Positions 54,325 through 63,988 of a stretch of 64,000 nucleotides of DNA are shown here, in pieces. Origin of the DNA: Pseudomonas caspiana (GTDB taxonomy: Bacteria > Pseudomonadota > Gammaproteobacteria > Pseudomonadales > Pseudomonadaceae); NCBI RefSeq assembly GCF_002158995.1, contig NZ_LOHF01000002.1, positions 100,092 to 164,091 of the forward strand, given 5' to 3'. The notes below the pieces were generated by a model. It made no database searches and was not told the DNA's origin. It was given only the letters and a program-made list of their open reading frames with translations. The first letter of the stretch is position 1, and every line of letters starts with the position of its first letter. A program made the translations under genes and the position numbers.

Positions 54325-55678
54325 CTCCATCGCCCTGCGTCTGAGCGGCCTGTTCGCTCTGGTTGCGCTCCTGGTCTTCACGTTGATTGGCTGGGCGTTG
54401 TATTTGCAGGTCGACAAAAGCATGGCGCTGCTGCCGGAAGCCGAGGCTGAAGCGCGCTACAGCGTGCTGGAATCCGCGGTCAACCGCCACAGTGACGTCG
54501 AGCACTGGGGCAGGATCAAAAGCAAACTCAGACTGCTCAGCGAAGAGGACAAGCGCCTGCGTTTCTGGGTGGTCAGCGACAATCCGGTGTATGAGTTCGG
54601 CAACCCGGACCCTCACATTCGCAGCTTCGCCAACGGCCCGCTGGGCATGCGTGACCTGCGAATTTCCGGACATCAATCCCCGTTCAAAGTGTTGGTCAGC
54701 CAGTTCGAAGCCAAAGAACAACGTCCTCCGTTACGTTTCCTGATTGCTGTCGACACTGAGACATTCCTGCAAACCCAGCACTCGCTGATGATTGCCCTGA
54801 TCGGCTTTGCGGCGCTGGGCATCCTGCTCGCTTCAATGCTGGGCTACTGGGTCGCGCGTATCGGTTTGCGGCCATTGACGAGTCTCTCGCTGGAGGCGCG
54901 CAAACTCGCCCCGCCGCGCCTCTCGGGGCGCCTGCAAATGACGCCGCTGCCGCCGGAGTTGAACCAGTTCGTGACCTCCTTCAACTCGACACTGGAGCGA
55001 GTCGAGCAGGCCTATGCGCGGCTCGAATCCTTCAATGCAGATGTCGCCCATGAACTGCGCTCGCCGTTGACCAACCTGATTGGCCAGACTCAGGTGGCCT
55101 TGACCCGGGGCCGCTCGGCAGAACATTACTTCGAAGTGCTGCAATCGAATCTGGAAGAGCTTGAACGGCTGCGCTCGATCATCAACGACATGCTGTTTCT
55201 GGCCAGTGCCGACCAGGGTAGCAAGGTCACGGAACTGACCTGCGCCTCTCTGGCCCAGGAAGTGGCAACCACACTGGATTATCTGGATTTCATTCTTGAG
55301 GATGCGCAGGTAAGGGTCGAAGTCCATGGTGATGCGCTTGTGCCAATGGAAAAGACTCACTTGCGCAGAGCGCTGATCAACCTGCTGCATAACGCCGTGC
55401 AGCACACACAAGCAGGGCAATTGATCCGCGTCGACATTAGCAAACAGGTCGATCATGTCAGTGTCGGCGTAGCCAATCCCGGCACACAGATTGCCAACGA
55501 GCACCTGCCCAAACTCTTCGAGCGTTTTTATCGGGTCGACGCCTCACGCGCCAACAGCGGCGGCAACCATGGCCTTGGGCTGGCTATCGTCAAAGCCATT
55601 GCCCTGATGCATGGCGGCAGCGTGTTCGTGCACAGCCGCGAGGGTATCAACACCTTTGGGATCAACCTGCCGTTGTGA
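54314..55678 (+). CDS. Sensor histidine kinase (heavy-metal-sensor type)
   Basis: 454 residues from a GTG at 54314 with GGAG before it (a GTG at 54299 is also in frame). Membrane span 1 LFALVALLVFTLIGWALYL, a periplasmic loop of about 130 residues, span 2 MIALIGFAALGILLASMLGYW, HAMP, phospho-acceptor His in DVAHELRSPLTNL, N-box LINLLHNAVQH and G-box NHGLGLAIVKAI. CusS/CopS-like. It overlaps the response-regulator gene by 11 bases. Signal unknown. Confidence 0.9.
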   Translation: MKTDSIALRLSGLFALVALLVFTLIGWALYLQVDKSMALLPEAEAEARYSVLESAVNRHSDVEHWGRIKSKLRLLSEEDKRLRFWVVSDNPVYEFGNPDPHIRSFANGPLGMRDLRISGHQSPFKVLVSQFEAKEQRPPLRFLIAVDTETFLQTQHSLMIALIGFAALGILLASMLGYWVARIGLRPLTSLSLEARKLAPPRLSGRLQMTPLPPELNQFVTSFNSTLERVEQAYARLESFNADVAHELRSPLTNLIGQTQVALTRGRSAEHYFEVLQSNLEELERLRSIINDMLFLASADQGSKVTELTCASLAQEVATTLDYLDFILEDAQVRVEVHGDALVPMEKTHLRRALINLLHNAVQHTQAGQLIRVDISKQVDHVSVGVANPGTQIANEHLPKLFERFYRVDASRANSGGNHGLGLAIVKAIALMHGGSVFVHSREGINTFGINLPL

Positions 55679-56051
55679 TGGTTGGCTCAGTCTCCGAGCA
55701 CCGCCCCGCAGGATCGGCTTTAGCCGGGAGGTCATGGAAATGCTCGCTAAATGTCCCTCGCCAGAAACACCGCTCTCCCTGATAAAGCCGGCCCTCCAGG
55801 ATCAAGATCACGCTTGCGGCAAACATAGTTCTCGCCCAAGCGCGGCGTTACAACGCCGTATCGGTTAACCCGAATAATTGCTCACGAAATAAAACGCATT
55901 CACGCGTGCGATAAAACACCGCTGTTTCGGCGCGTCCCATTTGAGTTATAAATACCGGGTCGACAAAGACGCTAAATATATAAAACTCTTAAAACTCTTT
56001 TAAAACAAAGAGTTGAAGAAGCATTGAACATTTACCGAGCTCCTCCGCGCA
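55679..56051. other. Intergenic region with REP-like fragment
   Basis: No gene. It holds a REP-like GGATCGGCTTTAGCCGGGAG arm and its partner near 55780, a small dyad GCGTTACAACGC (55843-55854 area), and tandem AAAACTCTT repeats near 55984. The promoter of the diguanylate cyclase is probably at its right end. Confidence 0.45.
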
Positions 56052-57554
56052 ATGATTGCTCATCACGCCATGCAGGCACCGCATAAAAAATGGACTCGGC
56101 CAGAAGTTTTCCTGGTGTGCGGCAGTGTGCTGGCGATTGCCGCTATAGCGGTCATTGTCGTCTCGCTATTGATGCGCGAGCGCCGGGACGCCCATGAAGC
56201 TGCCGCACGAGCTTCTTCCAACATCGTGCGGTTGATAGACGCCGATGTAATGCGTAACGCTGAGCTTTACGACACCTCGCTGCAAGGCATGATCAACGCG
56301 TGGCGAATGCCCGAGTTGCAAAATATTCCTTCCAATTTACGCCAACTGGTTTTATTCGATCGCTCTACCGTCGCACGTTACAAGGGCGATCTGCTGTTGC
56401 TGGACAAGAACGGCTTCATCCTCGCCGACTCGACCTCGACGCGTCCCCGCCCCTACAGTCTCGCAGACCGCCCGCATTTTCAGGAGCACGTGAACAATCC
56501 GTCGCTGGAGATGATGGTGGGTGCCCCCTTCAAGGCGCATTGGGGCTTCAAAGACTGGTGCATCAGCTTCAGCCGGCGGATATCAGGTGTTGACGGTTCA
56601 TTCCAGGGCGTCGCCAGCGCTGCGATGCGCCTGGTTTACTTCAAGCAGTTGTTTCGAACGCTGGATATCGGCCCGGACAGCAATGTCACGCTGCTCAACA
56701 CTGACGGCGTGATGCTCGCCCGACACCCGGAAATACCCGGTAGAGACGTCATCGGAGAGAGCTTTGCCAACAGCCCCAACTTCAAGCGCATCCTGCGCGA
56801 AGGTAACGGCAGCTTTATCAGCGTTTCATCCATAGACGGTAAAGAACGCCTGTACACCTTTTCCCATGTTGGCAACCTTCCGTTGATTGTGGTGGCAGGC
56901 CTGTCAGTGAAAGAGGTCTATGCCATCTGGAACCGCAATGTGCTGCTGGTCGGCGTTGCGACCACGGTGTTGTGCTTCGGTATCCTGTGGTTAAGCCTGC
57001 TGCTGCGCCGTGAGTTAAGGCTGCGTCATCAAGCTGAGAAAGAACTCAATGCCCGCGCATCCACCGATGCCTTGACCGGACTTGCCAACAGACGACGTCT
57101 CGATGAAGTGATGAAAAGCGAATGGATGCGCAGCATGCGCACAGGCAAGCCTGTTTCATTGCTGGTGATCGATGTTGACCACTTCAAGGCATTCAACGAT
57201 CGCCACGGTCACTACGGCGGAGATGGAGCGCTACGCAACGTTGCGACGACCATTGCCAATAGCATCAGAAGACCGGGTGATTTTGTCGCCCGTTATGGTG
57301 GCGAAGAATTTGTGGCGGTGCTGGGCGAAACCGGGCTGGAAGGTGCAAAGGTCATCGCAGAAACCATTAGAAGTGCGATAGAAAACCTCGCCCCTTATGC
57401 CGGTGATACACAGCCGATCACGGTCAGCATCGGCATCGCCTGCGCGCAGGCACAACTCGAAGAAACCATCGAAAACCTGTTCAGTGCTGCGGACAAGGCG
57501 CTGTATACGGCCAAACACAATGGGCGTAACAGGGTTGAGTCCGCTCACGCCTGA
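56052..57554 (+). CDS. Membrane diguanylate cyclase (dCache-GGDEF)
   Basis: 500 residues. Span 1 at about 20-42, periplasmic dCache-type sensor to about 290 (LLLLDKNGFILADSTSTRPR, NVTLLNTDGVMLARHPEIPG), span 2 NVLLVGVATTVLCFGILWLSLL, then the GGDEF domain (STDALTGLANRRRLDEVM). The active site is GGEEF, and RPGD five residues before it is the inhibitory I-site, so it should make c-di-GMP with feedback control. No EAL domain. Confidence 0.92.
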   Translation: MIAHHAMQAPHKKWTRPEVFLVCGSVLAIAAIAVIVVSLLMRERRDAHEAAARASSNIVRLIDADVMRNAELYDTSLQGMINAWRMPELQNIPSNLRQLVLFDRSTVARYKGDLLLLDKNGFILADSTSTRPRPYSLADRPHFQEHVNNPSLEMMVGAPFKAHWGFKDWCISFSRRISGVDGSFQGVASAAMRLVYFKQLFRTLDIGPDSNVTLLNTDGVMLARHPEIPGRDVIGESFANSPNFKRILREGNGSFISVSSIDGKERLYTFSHVGNLPLIVVAGLSVKEVYAIWNRNVLLVGVATTVLCFGILWLSLLLRRELRLRHQAEKELNARASTDALTGLANRRRLDEVMKSEWMRSMRTGKPVSLLVIDVDHFKAFNDRHGHYGGDGALRNVATTIANSIRRPGDFVARYGGEEFVAVLGETGLEGAKVIAETIRSAIENLAPYAGDTQPITVSIGIACAQAQLEETIENLFSAADKALYTAKHNGRNRVESAHA

Positions 57555-57594
57555 TCGCACTCACAAGTCCTTCGCCAACGAATCGCGGGCATAA

Positions 57595-57621
57595 AAAAAC
57601 GCCAGACTGGCTGGCGTTTTT
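57595..57621. terminator. Bidirectional terminator
   Basis: AAAAACGCCAG (57595-57605) pairs with CTGGCGTTTTT (57611-57621) around a 5-base loop. It serves the cyclase gene on the plus strand and the convergent helical-bundle gene. Confidence 0.88.
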
Positions 57622-57635
57622 CAGACATTCAAGTC

Positions 57636-58115
57636 TTAGTGTGCAGCTTTCTCTGCACGAGCAGCATTGCGCAGGTCACGAACTTTGTCGTGGTTGGCCT
57701 GTACGCCGACCAGCTGCTTGTCGATCAACGAGGTAACGGAAGCTGGCAGGTTCTTCTCAACTGCTTTCTGACGGGCTTCTTTGTAAGCCTTCAGCGCTAC
57801 GTCTTCGCCACGCTCTACTTCTTCCAGGATCGCTTTGTCGTCTTTGCCGGTCAGCGCCGACTTAAGGTCAACCCATGCGCGATGCAGAGTGCCGCTGACG
57901 CTGGAAGAGGTCTCTGGATCGCCGCCCAGTGAGCGTACTTCAGCCTGCAATTCAGCGACCGACGTTTTGATTTCTGCGGAACGGCTCAGGAAGTAAGCTT
58001 TGATCGCAGGGTTCTTGATGTCTTCTGCGCTGGTCTGAAAACCCTTTTCGCCATCTTTGCTGGTTTCGATCAGGTCGTTCAGAAGGGAGATCGATTCTTT
58101 ATTGATGTCAGTCAT
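57636..58115 (-). CDS. PA2169-type (DUF2383) four-helix protein
   Basis: 159 residues from the ATG at 58115. Four amphipathic helices with the family pattern LLNDLIETSKDGEKGFQTSAED, EVRSLGGDPETSSSVSGTLH, HRAWVDLKSALTGKD and VGVQANHDKVRDLR. DUF2383/PA2169 proteins are ferritin-like bundles of unknown role, often stress-induced. Single gene ending at a shared terminator. Confidence 0.85.
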   Translation of the reverse strand: MTDINKESISLLNDLIETSKDGEKGFQTSAEDIKNPAIKAYFLSRSAEIKTSVAELQAEVRSLGGDPETSSSVSGTLHRAWVDLKSALTGKDDKAILEEVERGEDVALKAYKEARQKAVEKNLPASVTSLIDKQLVGVQANHDKVRDLRNAARAEKAAH

Positions 58116-58334
58116 TTTCAAGTTCCTTATGGGCAGGTTTATACAAAATGATTTGCATGCTTAGGTAATTGCAGGGCGCATGCCAGTTTTTTGAATATAT
58201 TTAATCCTTTAAAATCAGTTAGTTAATACAATCACCAGACAGATGGGTCGTGATTTCTGCATGATCTGTCCTTTGGCCTGCATGCAGAATGCACGTATCG
58301 TTAGGGCGTATTGAAATCGGGTGACGCGAATCTC

Positions 58335-58571
58335 ATGGATCCGGAAAAACTTTTGCTACTGGTGACTCGCGAGATGCCATTTGGCAAATATAAAGGCCGC
58401 CTGCTCGCTGACTTGCCGGGCCAATACCTGAACTGGTTTGCGCGGGAAGGCTTCCCGAAAAGCGAGCTGGGCAGTTTGCTGGCGTTGATGCAGGAGATCG
58501 ACCACAACGGTCTTTCGGAGCTGCTTGATCCGCTGCGTACGCAGCCACGGAAGAAGTACAACGACCGCTAA
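58335..58571 (+). CDS. DUF3820-family protein
   Basis: 78 residues from the ATG at 58335. The core EMPFGKYKGRLLADLPGQYL, then NWFAREGFPKSELGSLL, is the DUF3820 (putative quorum-sensing-regulated virulence factor) pattern, which recalls the GKY-x-G signature of exonuclease-linked small domains. No enzyme activity is established. Single gene before a REPIN. Confidence 0.8.
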   Translation: MDPEKLLLLVTREMPFGKYKGRLLADLPGQYLNWFAREGFPKSELGSLLALMQEIDHNGLSELLDPLRTQPRKKYNDR

Positions 58572-58609
58572 TCGCAACAGACTTCTGGAGCTTATGTGCA
58601 CGTTGACCC

Positions 58610-58700
58610 TGTAGGAGCTCACCGAGGTTACGAGGCCAGCGATAGCGGTTTGTCTGGTACACCGCCATCGCTGGCCTCGTAACCTCGGTGAGCTCCTACA
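58610..58700. repeat. REPIN
   Basis: TGTAGGAGCTCACCGAGGTT on the left is mirrored by AACCTCGGTGAGCTCCTACA on the right, with a second inner pair GGCCAGCGAT/ATCGCTGGCC. The long hairpin lies between the DUF3820 and aminotransferase genes. Confidence 0.85.
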
Positions 58701-58748
58701 GCATTGGATTCCACAGAATGAGTCATTCAGTCACAAAGAGAGGACGCA

Positions 58749-59924
58749 ATGCTCGAGCAACATGCAAGGGATGAACAGTTCTGGCAGGCCATCGCCGGGC
58801 GCTATGACGTCGAGCCAGGGCCGATCAATCTGGAGAACGGTTACTTCGGGCGCATGACGCGTGAAGTCATGGAAGACTATCGGCGCAACATCGATTACGT
58901 GAACCGGAGCAACTCGGTGTATGTGCGTCGTCAGTTCGATACCCACGACAGCGGCATGATCCACGCTCAACTGGCGCAGTTGCTACAGGTGAGCACGCAG
59001 GAGATTGCTATCACCCGCTGCGCCTCCGAATCATTGCAGTCGCTGATCCGCAACTATAACCAGCTGCAACCCGGCGATCAGGTACTGATCTGCGATCTGG
59101 ACTACATCAGTGTGCAATCCGCCATGCGCTGGCTGGCCAAAAGCCGTGGCGTTGAAGTTATCGAAATCTCTCACGACCACCCGGCGACTTACGAAAGTCT
59201 GCTCAGCAGCTATCAGCAAGCCTTCGAGCAGTATCCCCGACTCAAGCTGATGGCGTTGACGCATGTTACCCACCGCACAGGGCTAGTGATGCCGGTTCAG
59301 GCCATTGCCGGTCTGGCGAAAGAGCACGGCGTGGATGTCATCCTCGACGGTGCCCACGCGCTGGGACAGCTGGACTTTAAGCTCGATGAACTGGGTGTGG
59401 CATTCGCTGGCTACAACCTGCAGAAATGGATTGGCGCGCCATTGAGCCTGGGTTTTATCTACGTGGCACGGGACAGGATTTCAGCTATCGACCCGGACAT
59501 GGGTGACACCCGCTACGCCAGCGATGACATCCTGTCTCTGGTGCCCTACGGCACGCCGAATATTCCAGCCTGGATGACCTTGCCCAAAGTGTTCGAAGAA
59601 CACGCGGCGATGGGTGGCTCAGCCAGCAAAGGCGCACGCCTGAGTTACCTGCGCGACCTGTGGGTCAAGCCGGCAAGAGATATGGAGCACATCGAAGTTC
59701 TAACCCCGGACGATCCGCGTCTGTATTGCGGGATCACCGCGCTGCGCTTCACTCATCACGCGGATCAGCAGAAAATGGTCGAACGCTTGCTGCAGGACTA
59801 CAACCTGTTCACCGTCGCCCGCCAGGGCGCGGCGTGCGGGCCGTGTATCCGGATTACGCCGGGGTTCAATACCTCGGCGGCGGATATGGGGTTGTTGGTG
59901 GAGGCGTTGCAGCAGTTGAAGTGA
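58749..59924 (+). CDS. Class V aminotransferase
   Basis: 391 residues. PLP fold type I: ITRCASESLQSLI near residue 88, ICDLDYISVQS, MALTHVTHRTGLVMPV, the PLP-pocket Asp in ILDGAHALGQLDF (D200, H203), and K226 in GYNLQKWIGAPLSLGF as the likely Schiff-base lysine. The isopenicillin-N-epimerase/kynureninase-like branch is closest. Substrate unknown; an amino-acid racemase, lyase or sulfur role are all possible. No signal peptide. Confidence 0.85.
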   Translation: MLEQHARDEQFWQAIAGRYDVEPGPINLENGYFGRMTREVMEDYRRNIDYVNRSNSVYVRRQFDTHDSGMIHAQLAQLLQVSTQEIAITRCASESLQSLIRNYNQLQPGDQVLICDLDYISVQSAMRWLAKSRGVEVIEISHDHPATYESLLSSYQQAFEQYPRLKLMALTHVTHRTGLVMPVQAIAGLAKEHGVDVILDGAHALGQLDFKLDELGVAFAGYNLQKWIGAPLSLGFIYVARDRISAIDPDMGDTRYASDDILSLVPYGTPNIPAWMTLPKVFEEHAAMGGSASKGARLSYLRDLWVKPARDMEHIEVLTPDDPRLYCGITALRFTHHADQQKMVERLLQDYNLFTVARQGAACGPCIRITPGFNTSAADMGLLVEALQQLK

Positions 59925-59926
59925 CC

Positions 59927-60014
59927 TGTAGGAGTGAGCTTGCTCGCGATAGCGGTGTATCAGCAGCAAATATCTCGCTTGTTAAATCCAATCGCGAGCA
60001 AGCTCACTCCTACA
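59927..60014. repeat. REPIN
   Basis: TGTAGGAGTGAGCTTGCTCG on the left arm is mirrored by CGAGCAAGCTCACTCCTACA on the right. It lies between the aminotransferase and eda genes, which converge. Confidence 0.85.
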
Positions 60015-60030
60015 GTGGTAAGCGTTCAGG

Positions 60031-60705
60031 TCAATCAAACAAAGCCATTGCCTGTGCGGTGGCTTCCTGGATACGACCCCAGTCGCCGTTCTTGACCCAT
60101 GCGTTGTCGATCATCCACGTGCCGCCGACGCACATGACGTTAGGCTGCCCCATGTAGCTCTTGAGGTTGTCGGCGTTGACGCCACCGGTTGGGCAGAAAC
60201 GCACTTCATTGAAGGGACCGCCAAGGGCTTTGATCGCTGCGACGCCGCCGCTGATCTCAGCCGGGAACAGCTTGAAGCGGCGATAACCCATCGCATAGCC
60301 AATCATGATTTCCGAAGCACTGCTGATGCCGGGCAGCAGCGGCAGCGGACTGTCGAGCGCAGCTTGCAGCAAGTCCTGCGTGCTGCCTGGCGTGACAATG
60401 AACTGCGAACCGGCTGCCTCGGCGTCGGCCAGCATGTGCCGGTCGAGAATAGTGCCAGCGCCAACGCAAAGCTCAGGGCGCTGCTCACGAAGAATACGGA
60501 TTGCGCTCAGGCCAAAGGCCGAGCGCAAGGTGACTTCCAGCGCCGTCATGCCACCGGCGGCCAAGGCGTCTGCCAGCGGCAGGACGTCTTCGTCACGCAG
60601 GATGGTGATGACCGGCAAAATTTTTGCCTTGGCGCAGAGTTCGTCAATCTGCTTGATCTTGTTCGCCATGCTGTTCAGCGGCTGAGTGTTATCGACGGTG
60701 TTCAT
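60031..60705 (-). CDS. eda: KDPG aldolase
   Basis: 224 residues from the ATG at 60705. Class I aldolase of the Entner-Doudoroff pathway: LPVITILRDEDVLPLADALA, EVTLRSAFGLSAI with the catalytic Glu, VGAGTILD, and RFKLFPAEISGG with the Schiff-base lysine. It splits 2-keto-3-deoxy-6-phosphogluconate into pyruvate and glyceraldehyde 3-phosphate. It is the third gene of zwf-pgl-eda, 17 bases after pgl. Confidence 0.95.
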   Translation of the reverse strand: MNTVDNTQPLNSMANKIKQIDELCAKAKILPVITILRDEDVLPLADALAAGGMTALEVTLRSAFGLSAIRILREQRPELCVGAGTILDRHMLADAEAAGSQFIVTPGSTQDLLQAALDSPLPLLPGISSASEIMIGYAMGYRRFKLFPAEISGGVAAIKALGGPFNEVRFCPTGGVNADNLKSYMGQPNVMCVGGTWMIDNAWVKNGDWGRIQEATAQAMALFD

Positions 60706-60722
60706 GGCGGCGGATCCTTTTG

Positions 60723-61436
60723 TTATGGGCACCAGTAAATCTCAAGTGAAGAGTCAAGGAAGGCGCGGATTGGCATTTCAGCGAGGTCATCGCCCGCCAA
60801 TGCGGCCCGCAGTGTGTCAAGTTTGGCCTGACCGGAAACCGACAGGATCGGCAGACGGGCCGAAGCCAGCAGTTGACGGGTCATGGTCAAGCGCTGATGG
60901 GGAACAGCAGGCGCAAGCATTGGCAAGCAGCGACGTGTACTGTCCAGCTGCAACGCTTCGTTCAGGTTCGGGCTGTTCGGGAACAGCGAGGCGGTGTGCC
61001 CGTCATCGCCCATGCCCAGCACCAGCACGTCAATCGGCGGCAGCTCAGCCAGTGCCTGATCAGCCGCCTCGGCAGCCTCTTCAAGGCTCGGCGCGACGGT
61101 GTATAGACCGAAGAAACGCGCCTTGGCTGCTGGGCCTTGCAGCAGGAAACGCTGCAGCAGGCCGGCATTGCTGTCGGCGTGCTCAACCGGCACCCAGCGC
61201 TCGTCAGCCAGGCTGATGACCACTTTCGACCAGTCCAGCGGCTGCTGCGCCAGGCTCTGGAAAAACGCCACCGGGCTACGACCACCGGATACCACCAAAG
61301 TCGCTACGCCCTTGGCCGTGATTGCCGTTTTGAGCTGTTCGGCTACGTTGGCCGCCAGCGTCTCGGCCAACTGCTGCGGATTATCGAATTCCCGGGCCAC
61401 AAGGCCTTGGGGAAATTCAAGTTCACATATCGCCAT
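60723..61436 (-). CDS. pgl: 6-phosphogluconolactonase
   Basis: 237 residues from the ATG at 61436, overlapping the zwf 3' end by 14 bases. [15 protein letters not shown] (phosphate loop), [34 protein letters not shown] with the catalytic His region and a C-terminal SLEIYWCP. It hydrolyses the lactone made by Zwf. The overlap and order show operon membership. Confidence 0.95.
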   Translation of the reverse strand: MAICELEFPQGLVAREFDNPQQLAETLAANVAEQLKTAITAKGVATLVVSGGRSPVAFFQSLAQQPLDWSKVVISLADERWVPVEHADSNAGLLQRFLLQGPAAKARFFGLYTVAPSLEEAAEAADQALAELPPIDVLVLGMGDDGHTASLFPNSPNLNEALQLDSTRRCLPMLAPAVPHQRLTMTRQLLASARLPILSVSGQAKLDTLRAALAGDDLAEMPIRAFLDSSLEIYWCP

Positions 61437-62892
61437 ACCACGATCTCCCATCACGAGTAATCAGGGCAATGGAGCTCATCGGCCCCCACGATCCGGCGGC
61501 ATAAGGCTTGGGCGCATCGCCCGCCTTTTTCCAACCGGCGATCAACTGATCGCACCATTGCCAGGCGTACTCAATTTCATCTTTGCGAACAAACAGGTTC
61601 TGATTGCCCCGCATGACTTCCAGCAGCAAACGCTCATAGGCATCAGGGACGCGCGCGCTGCGGTAAGTGTCGGAAAAATTCAGTTGCAACGGGCCGCTAC
61701 GCAACTGCATGCCTTTGTCCAGGCCCTGATCCTTGGTCATCACCTGCAAGGAAATACCTTCGTCAGGCTGCAAACGAATGATCAGACGGTTGCTGATCTG
61801 CATGCGCTGCTCGGGGGCGAAGATGTAGTGCGGCGGCTCTTTGAAATGGATCACGATCTGCGACAGCTTTTGCGGCATGCGCTTGCCGGTACGCAGATAG
61901 AACGGTGTACCTGACCAGCGCCAGTTACGGATATCGGCACGCAGGGCGACGAAGGTTTCGGTGTCGCTCTGGGTGTTGGAATTCTCTTCTTCCAAATAGC
62001 CCGGCACGGCTTTGCCTTCGCTGTAACCCGCGGTGTATTGACCACGAACAACCTGAGTGGCCAGACGCTCCGGCGTGAACGGTGCGAGGGCTTTGAGCAC
62101 CTTCACCTTCTCATCGCGAATACTGTCGGCGGACAGATCACTTGGCGGGTCCATTGCAATCAGACACAGCAGTTGCAGCAAGTGGTTCTGGATCATGTCG
62201 CGCAGCTGCCCGGCCTGATCGAAGTAACCCCAACGGCCTTCGATACCGACCTTTTCCGCAACCGTAATTTCCACATGGGAAATGTGGTTCTGGTTCCACT
62301 GGGTTTCAAACAGGCTGTTGGCAAAACGCAGGGCAATCAGGTTCTGAACGGTGTCTTTGCCCAGATAGTGGTCGATGCGGTAGACGCGGCTTTCCGGCAG
62401 GAACTGCGCTACGGCATCATTGACCCGACGCGAGGAAGCAAGGTCATGACCGATGGGCTTTTCCAGCACGGCACGGGTGCGATCGGTCAGGTTGACCGAC
62501 GCCAGGTTTTCACAGATCGCGCCATACACCGAAGCAGGTGTGGCGAAATAAGCGATCAGAGTTTCTGCGTCGCCCACCCGCTCCGCCAGCGCGACATAAT
62601 CCTCAGCCTTGAGAAAGTCGACGTGCAGGTAACTCAGGCGCGCCTGAAAACGCTCTACGTGTTCCGTTTCAAGCTGTGCTTCGGGAACGAAGCGGCGTAA
62701 CGATTCTTCGATGTGTGCCAAATGCTGCTGTGCATCGCCAGGCTCACGCGCCAACGCGAGAATTCGCGTGTCGGCATGCAGCAATCCAGCGCGGTCGAGC
62801 TGATAAAGCGCCGGGAACAGTTTGCGCACTGCCAGGTCGCCCAAGGCGCCAAACAAGGCAAAAGTGCACGGTTCAACCGTAATCGAGAGCAT
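61423..62892 (-). CDS. zwf: Glucose-6-phosphate 1-dehydrogenase
   Basis: 489 residues. [19 protein letters not shown] (nucleotide-binding fold, GxxGDLA), [15 protein letters not shown] and the active-site [15 protein letters not shown] with the catalytic His/Lys. It oxidises glucose 6-phosphate, making NADPH. First gene of zwf-pgl-eda and divergent from its known regulator gene hexR. The start at 62892 follows shortly after the intergenic region. Confidence 0.96.
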   Translation of the reverse strand: MLSITVEPCTFALFGALGDLAVRKLFPALYQLDRAGLLHADTRILALAREPGDAQQHLAHIEESLRRFVPEAQLETEHVERFQARLSYLHVDFLKAEDYVALAERVGDAETLIAYFATPASVYGAICENLASVNLTDRTRAVLEKPIGHDLASSRRVNDAVAQFLPESRVYRIDHYLGKDTVQNLIALRFANSLFETQWNQNHISHVEITVAEKVGIEGRWGYFDQAGQLRDMIQNHLLQLLCLIAMDPPSDLSADSIRDEKVKVLKALAPFTPERLATQVVRGQYTAGYSEGKAVPGYLEEENSNTQSDTETFVALRADIRNWRWSGTPFYLRTGKRMPQKLSQIVIHFKEPPHYIFAPEQRMQISNRLIIRLQPDEGISLQVMTKDQGLDKGMQLRSGPLQLNFSDTYRSARVPDAYERLLLEVMRGNQNLFVRKDEIEYAWQWCDQLIAGWKKAGDAPKPYAAGSWGPMSSIALITRDGRSWYGDM

Positions 62893-63110
62893 AATGTTGG
62901 TTCTTTTATCAAGTTAAGCTACAAATACCTTTTTTAAAGGCGTTACTCAAGGCCATATGTAGTAATAACCACAACATTGCATCTAAAAGCATATTCCAGT
63001 GGTGATCAACACAGGCCCTGAGTACGATAGGCCACCTTTGCTACAGGCTAAAGGGCCTATGTGCCTGCCCTGAAAAAAACCTGCGCAAATCTGCCTGATT
63101 AGGACTTTGA
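62893..63110. promoter_or_regulatory. zwf-hexR divergent promoter region
   Basis: 218 bases. A TGTAGTAATAACCACA dyad at 62958-62973 resembles the HexR operator (TGTA-N7-TACA-like, or TTGT-N7/8-ACAA) with imperfect arms. HexR represses zwf and is relieved by KDPG in pseudomonads. The site is by eye only. Confidence 0.55.
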
Positions 63111-63977
63111 ATGGACCACTCAAGAAATCTTCTGGAGCAGATCCAGAGCCGCCTCGAAGAGCTCAACAAGGCTGAGCGCAAGGTAGCTGAAGCGATTCTT
63201 CTTAACCCACAACAAGCAACTCGGTTCAGTATCGCGGCATTGGCACAGGCCGCCAAAGTCAGCGAGCCGACGGTCAACCGCTTTTGCCGCTCGTTTGCCG
63301 TGAGCGGTTATCCAGAACTCAAATTGCAGCTCGCGCAAAGTCTGGCCAGCGGTGCGGCGTACGTCAGCCGGGCCGTAGAAGCCGACGATGATCCCGAGGC
63401 CTATACCAAGAAGATTTTTGGCAGCGCGATTGCTTCGCTGGACAGTGCCGTTCAGCAACTGGACCCCGCCCTGATCAGCAAGTCTGTGGACATGCTGATT
63501 CAGGCCCGGCAGATCCACTTCTTCGGCCTCGGTGCTTCAGCGCCTGTTGCGCTGGACGCCCAGCACAAGTTCTTCCGCTTCAATCTGGCGGTGACCGCCC
63601 ACGCCGACGTGCTCATGCAGCGCATGATTGCCTCGGTAGCACACACCGGCGAGCTGTTTGTGATCATTTCCTACACAGGCCGTACGCGTGAACTGGTGGA
63701 AGTAGCACGCATTGCCCGGGCCAATGGTGCCTCGGTATTGGGCCTGACCGCTGCCGGTTCACCCCTGGCCCAGGCCAGCACCGTGAGCCTGAATATCCCG
63801 CTGCCGGAAGACACCGATATCTACATGCCGATGACCTCGCGGATCATCCAGCTCACCGTGCTCGACGTGCTGGCTACCGGCATGACCTTGCGCCGCGGCG
63901 TGGATTTCCAGCCGCACCTGCGCAAGATCAAGGAGAGCTTGAATGACAGCCGGTATCCGATTGAGGATCAGGGGTAA
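63111..63977 (+). CDS. hexR: RpiR-family regulator HexR
   Basis: 288 residues. N-terminal HTH of the RpiR type ([21 protein letters not shown]) and a C-terminal SIS domain ([20 protein letters not shown], then [20 protein letters not shown]), which binds KDPG. It controls zwf-pgl-eda and other glucose genes. It is divergent from zwf with the operator between them. Confidence 0.95.
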   Translation: MDHSRNLLEQIQSRLEELNKAERKVAEAILLNPQQATRFSIAALAQAAKVSEPTVNRFCRSFAVSGYPELKLQLAQSLASGAAYVSRAVEADDDPEAYTKKIFGSAIASLDSAVQQLDPALISKSVDMLIQARQIHFFGLGASAPVALDAQHKFFRFNLAVTAHADVLMQRMIASVAHTGELFVIISYTGRTRELVEVARIARANGASVLGLTAAGSPLAQASTVSLNIPLPEDTDIYMPMTSRIIQLTVLDVLATGMTLRRGVDFQPHLRKIKESLNDSRYPIEDQG

Positions 63978-63988
63978 CGCTTAGGCGT

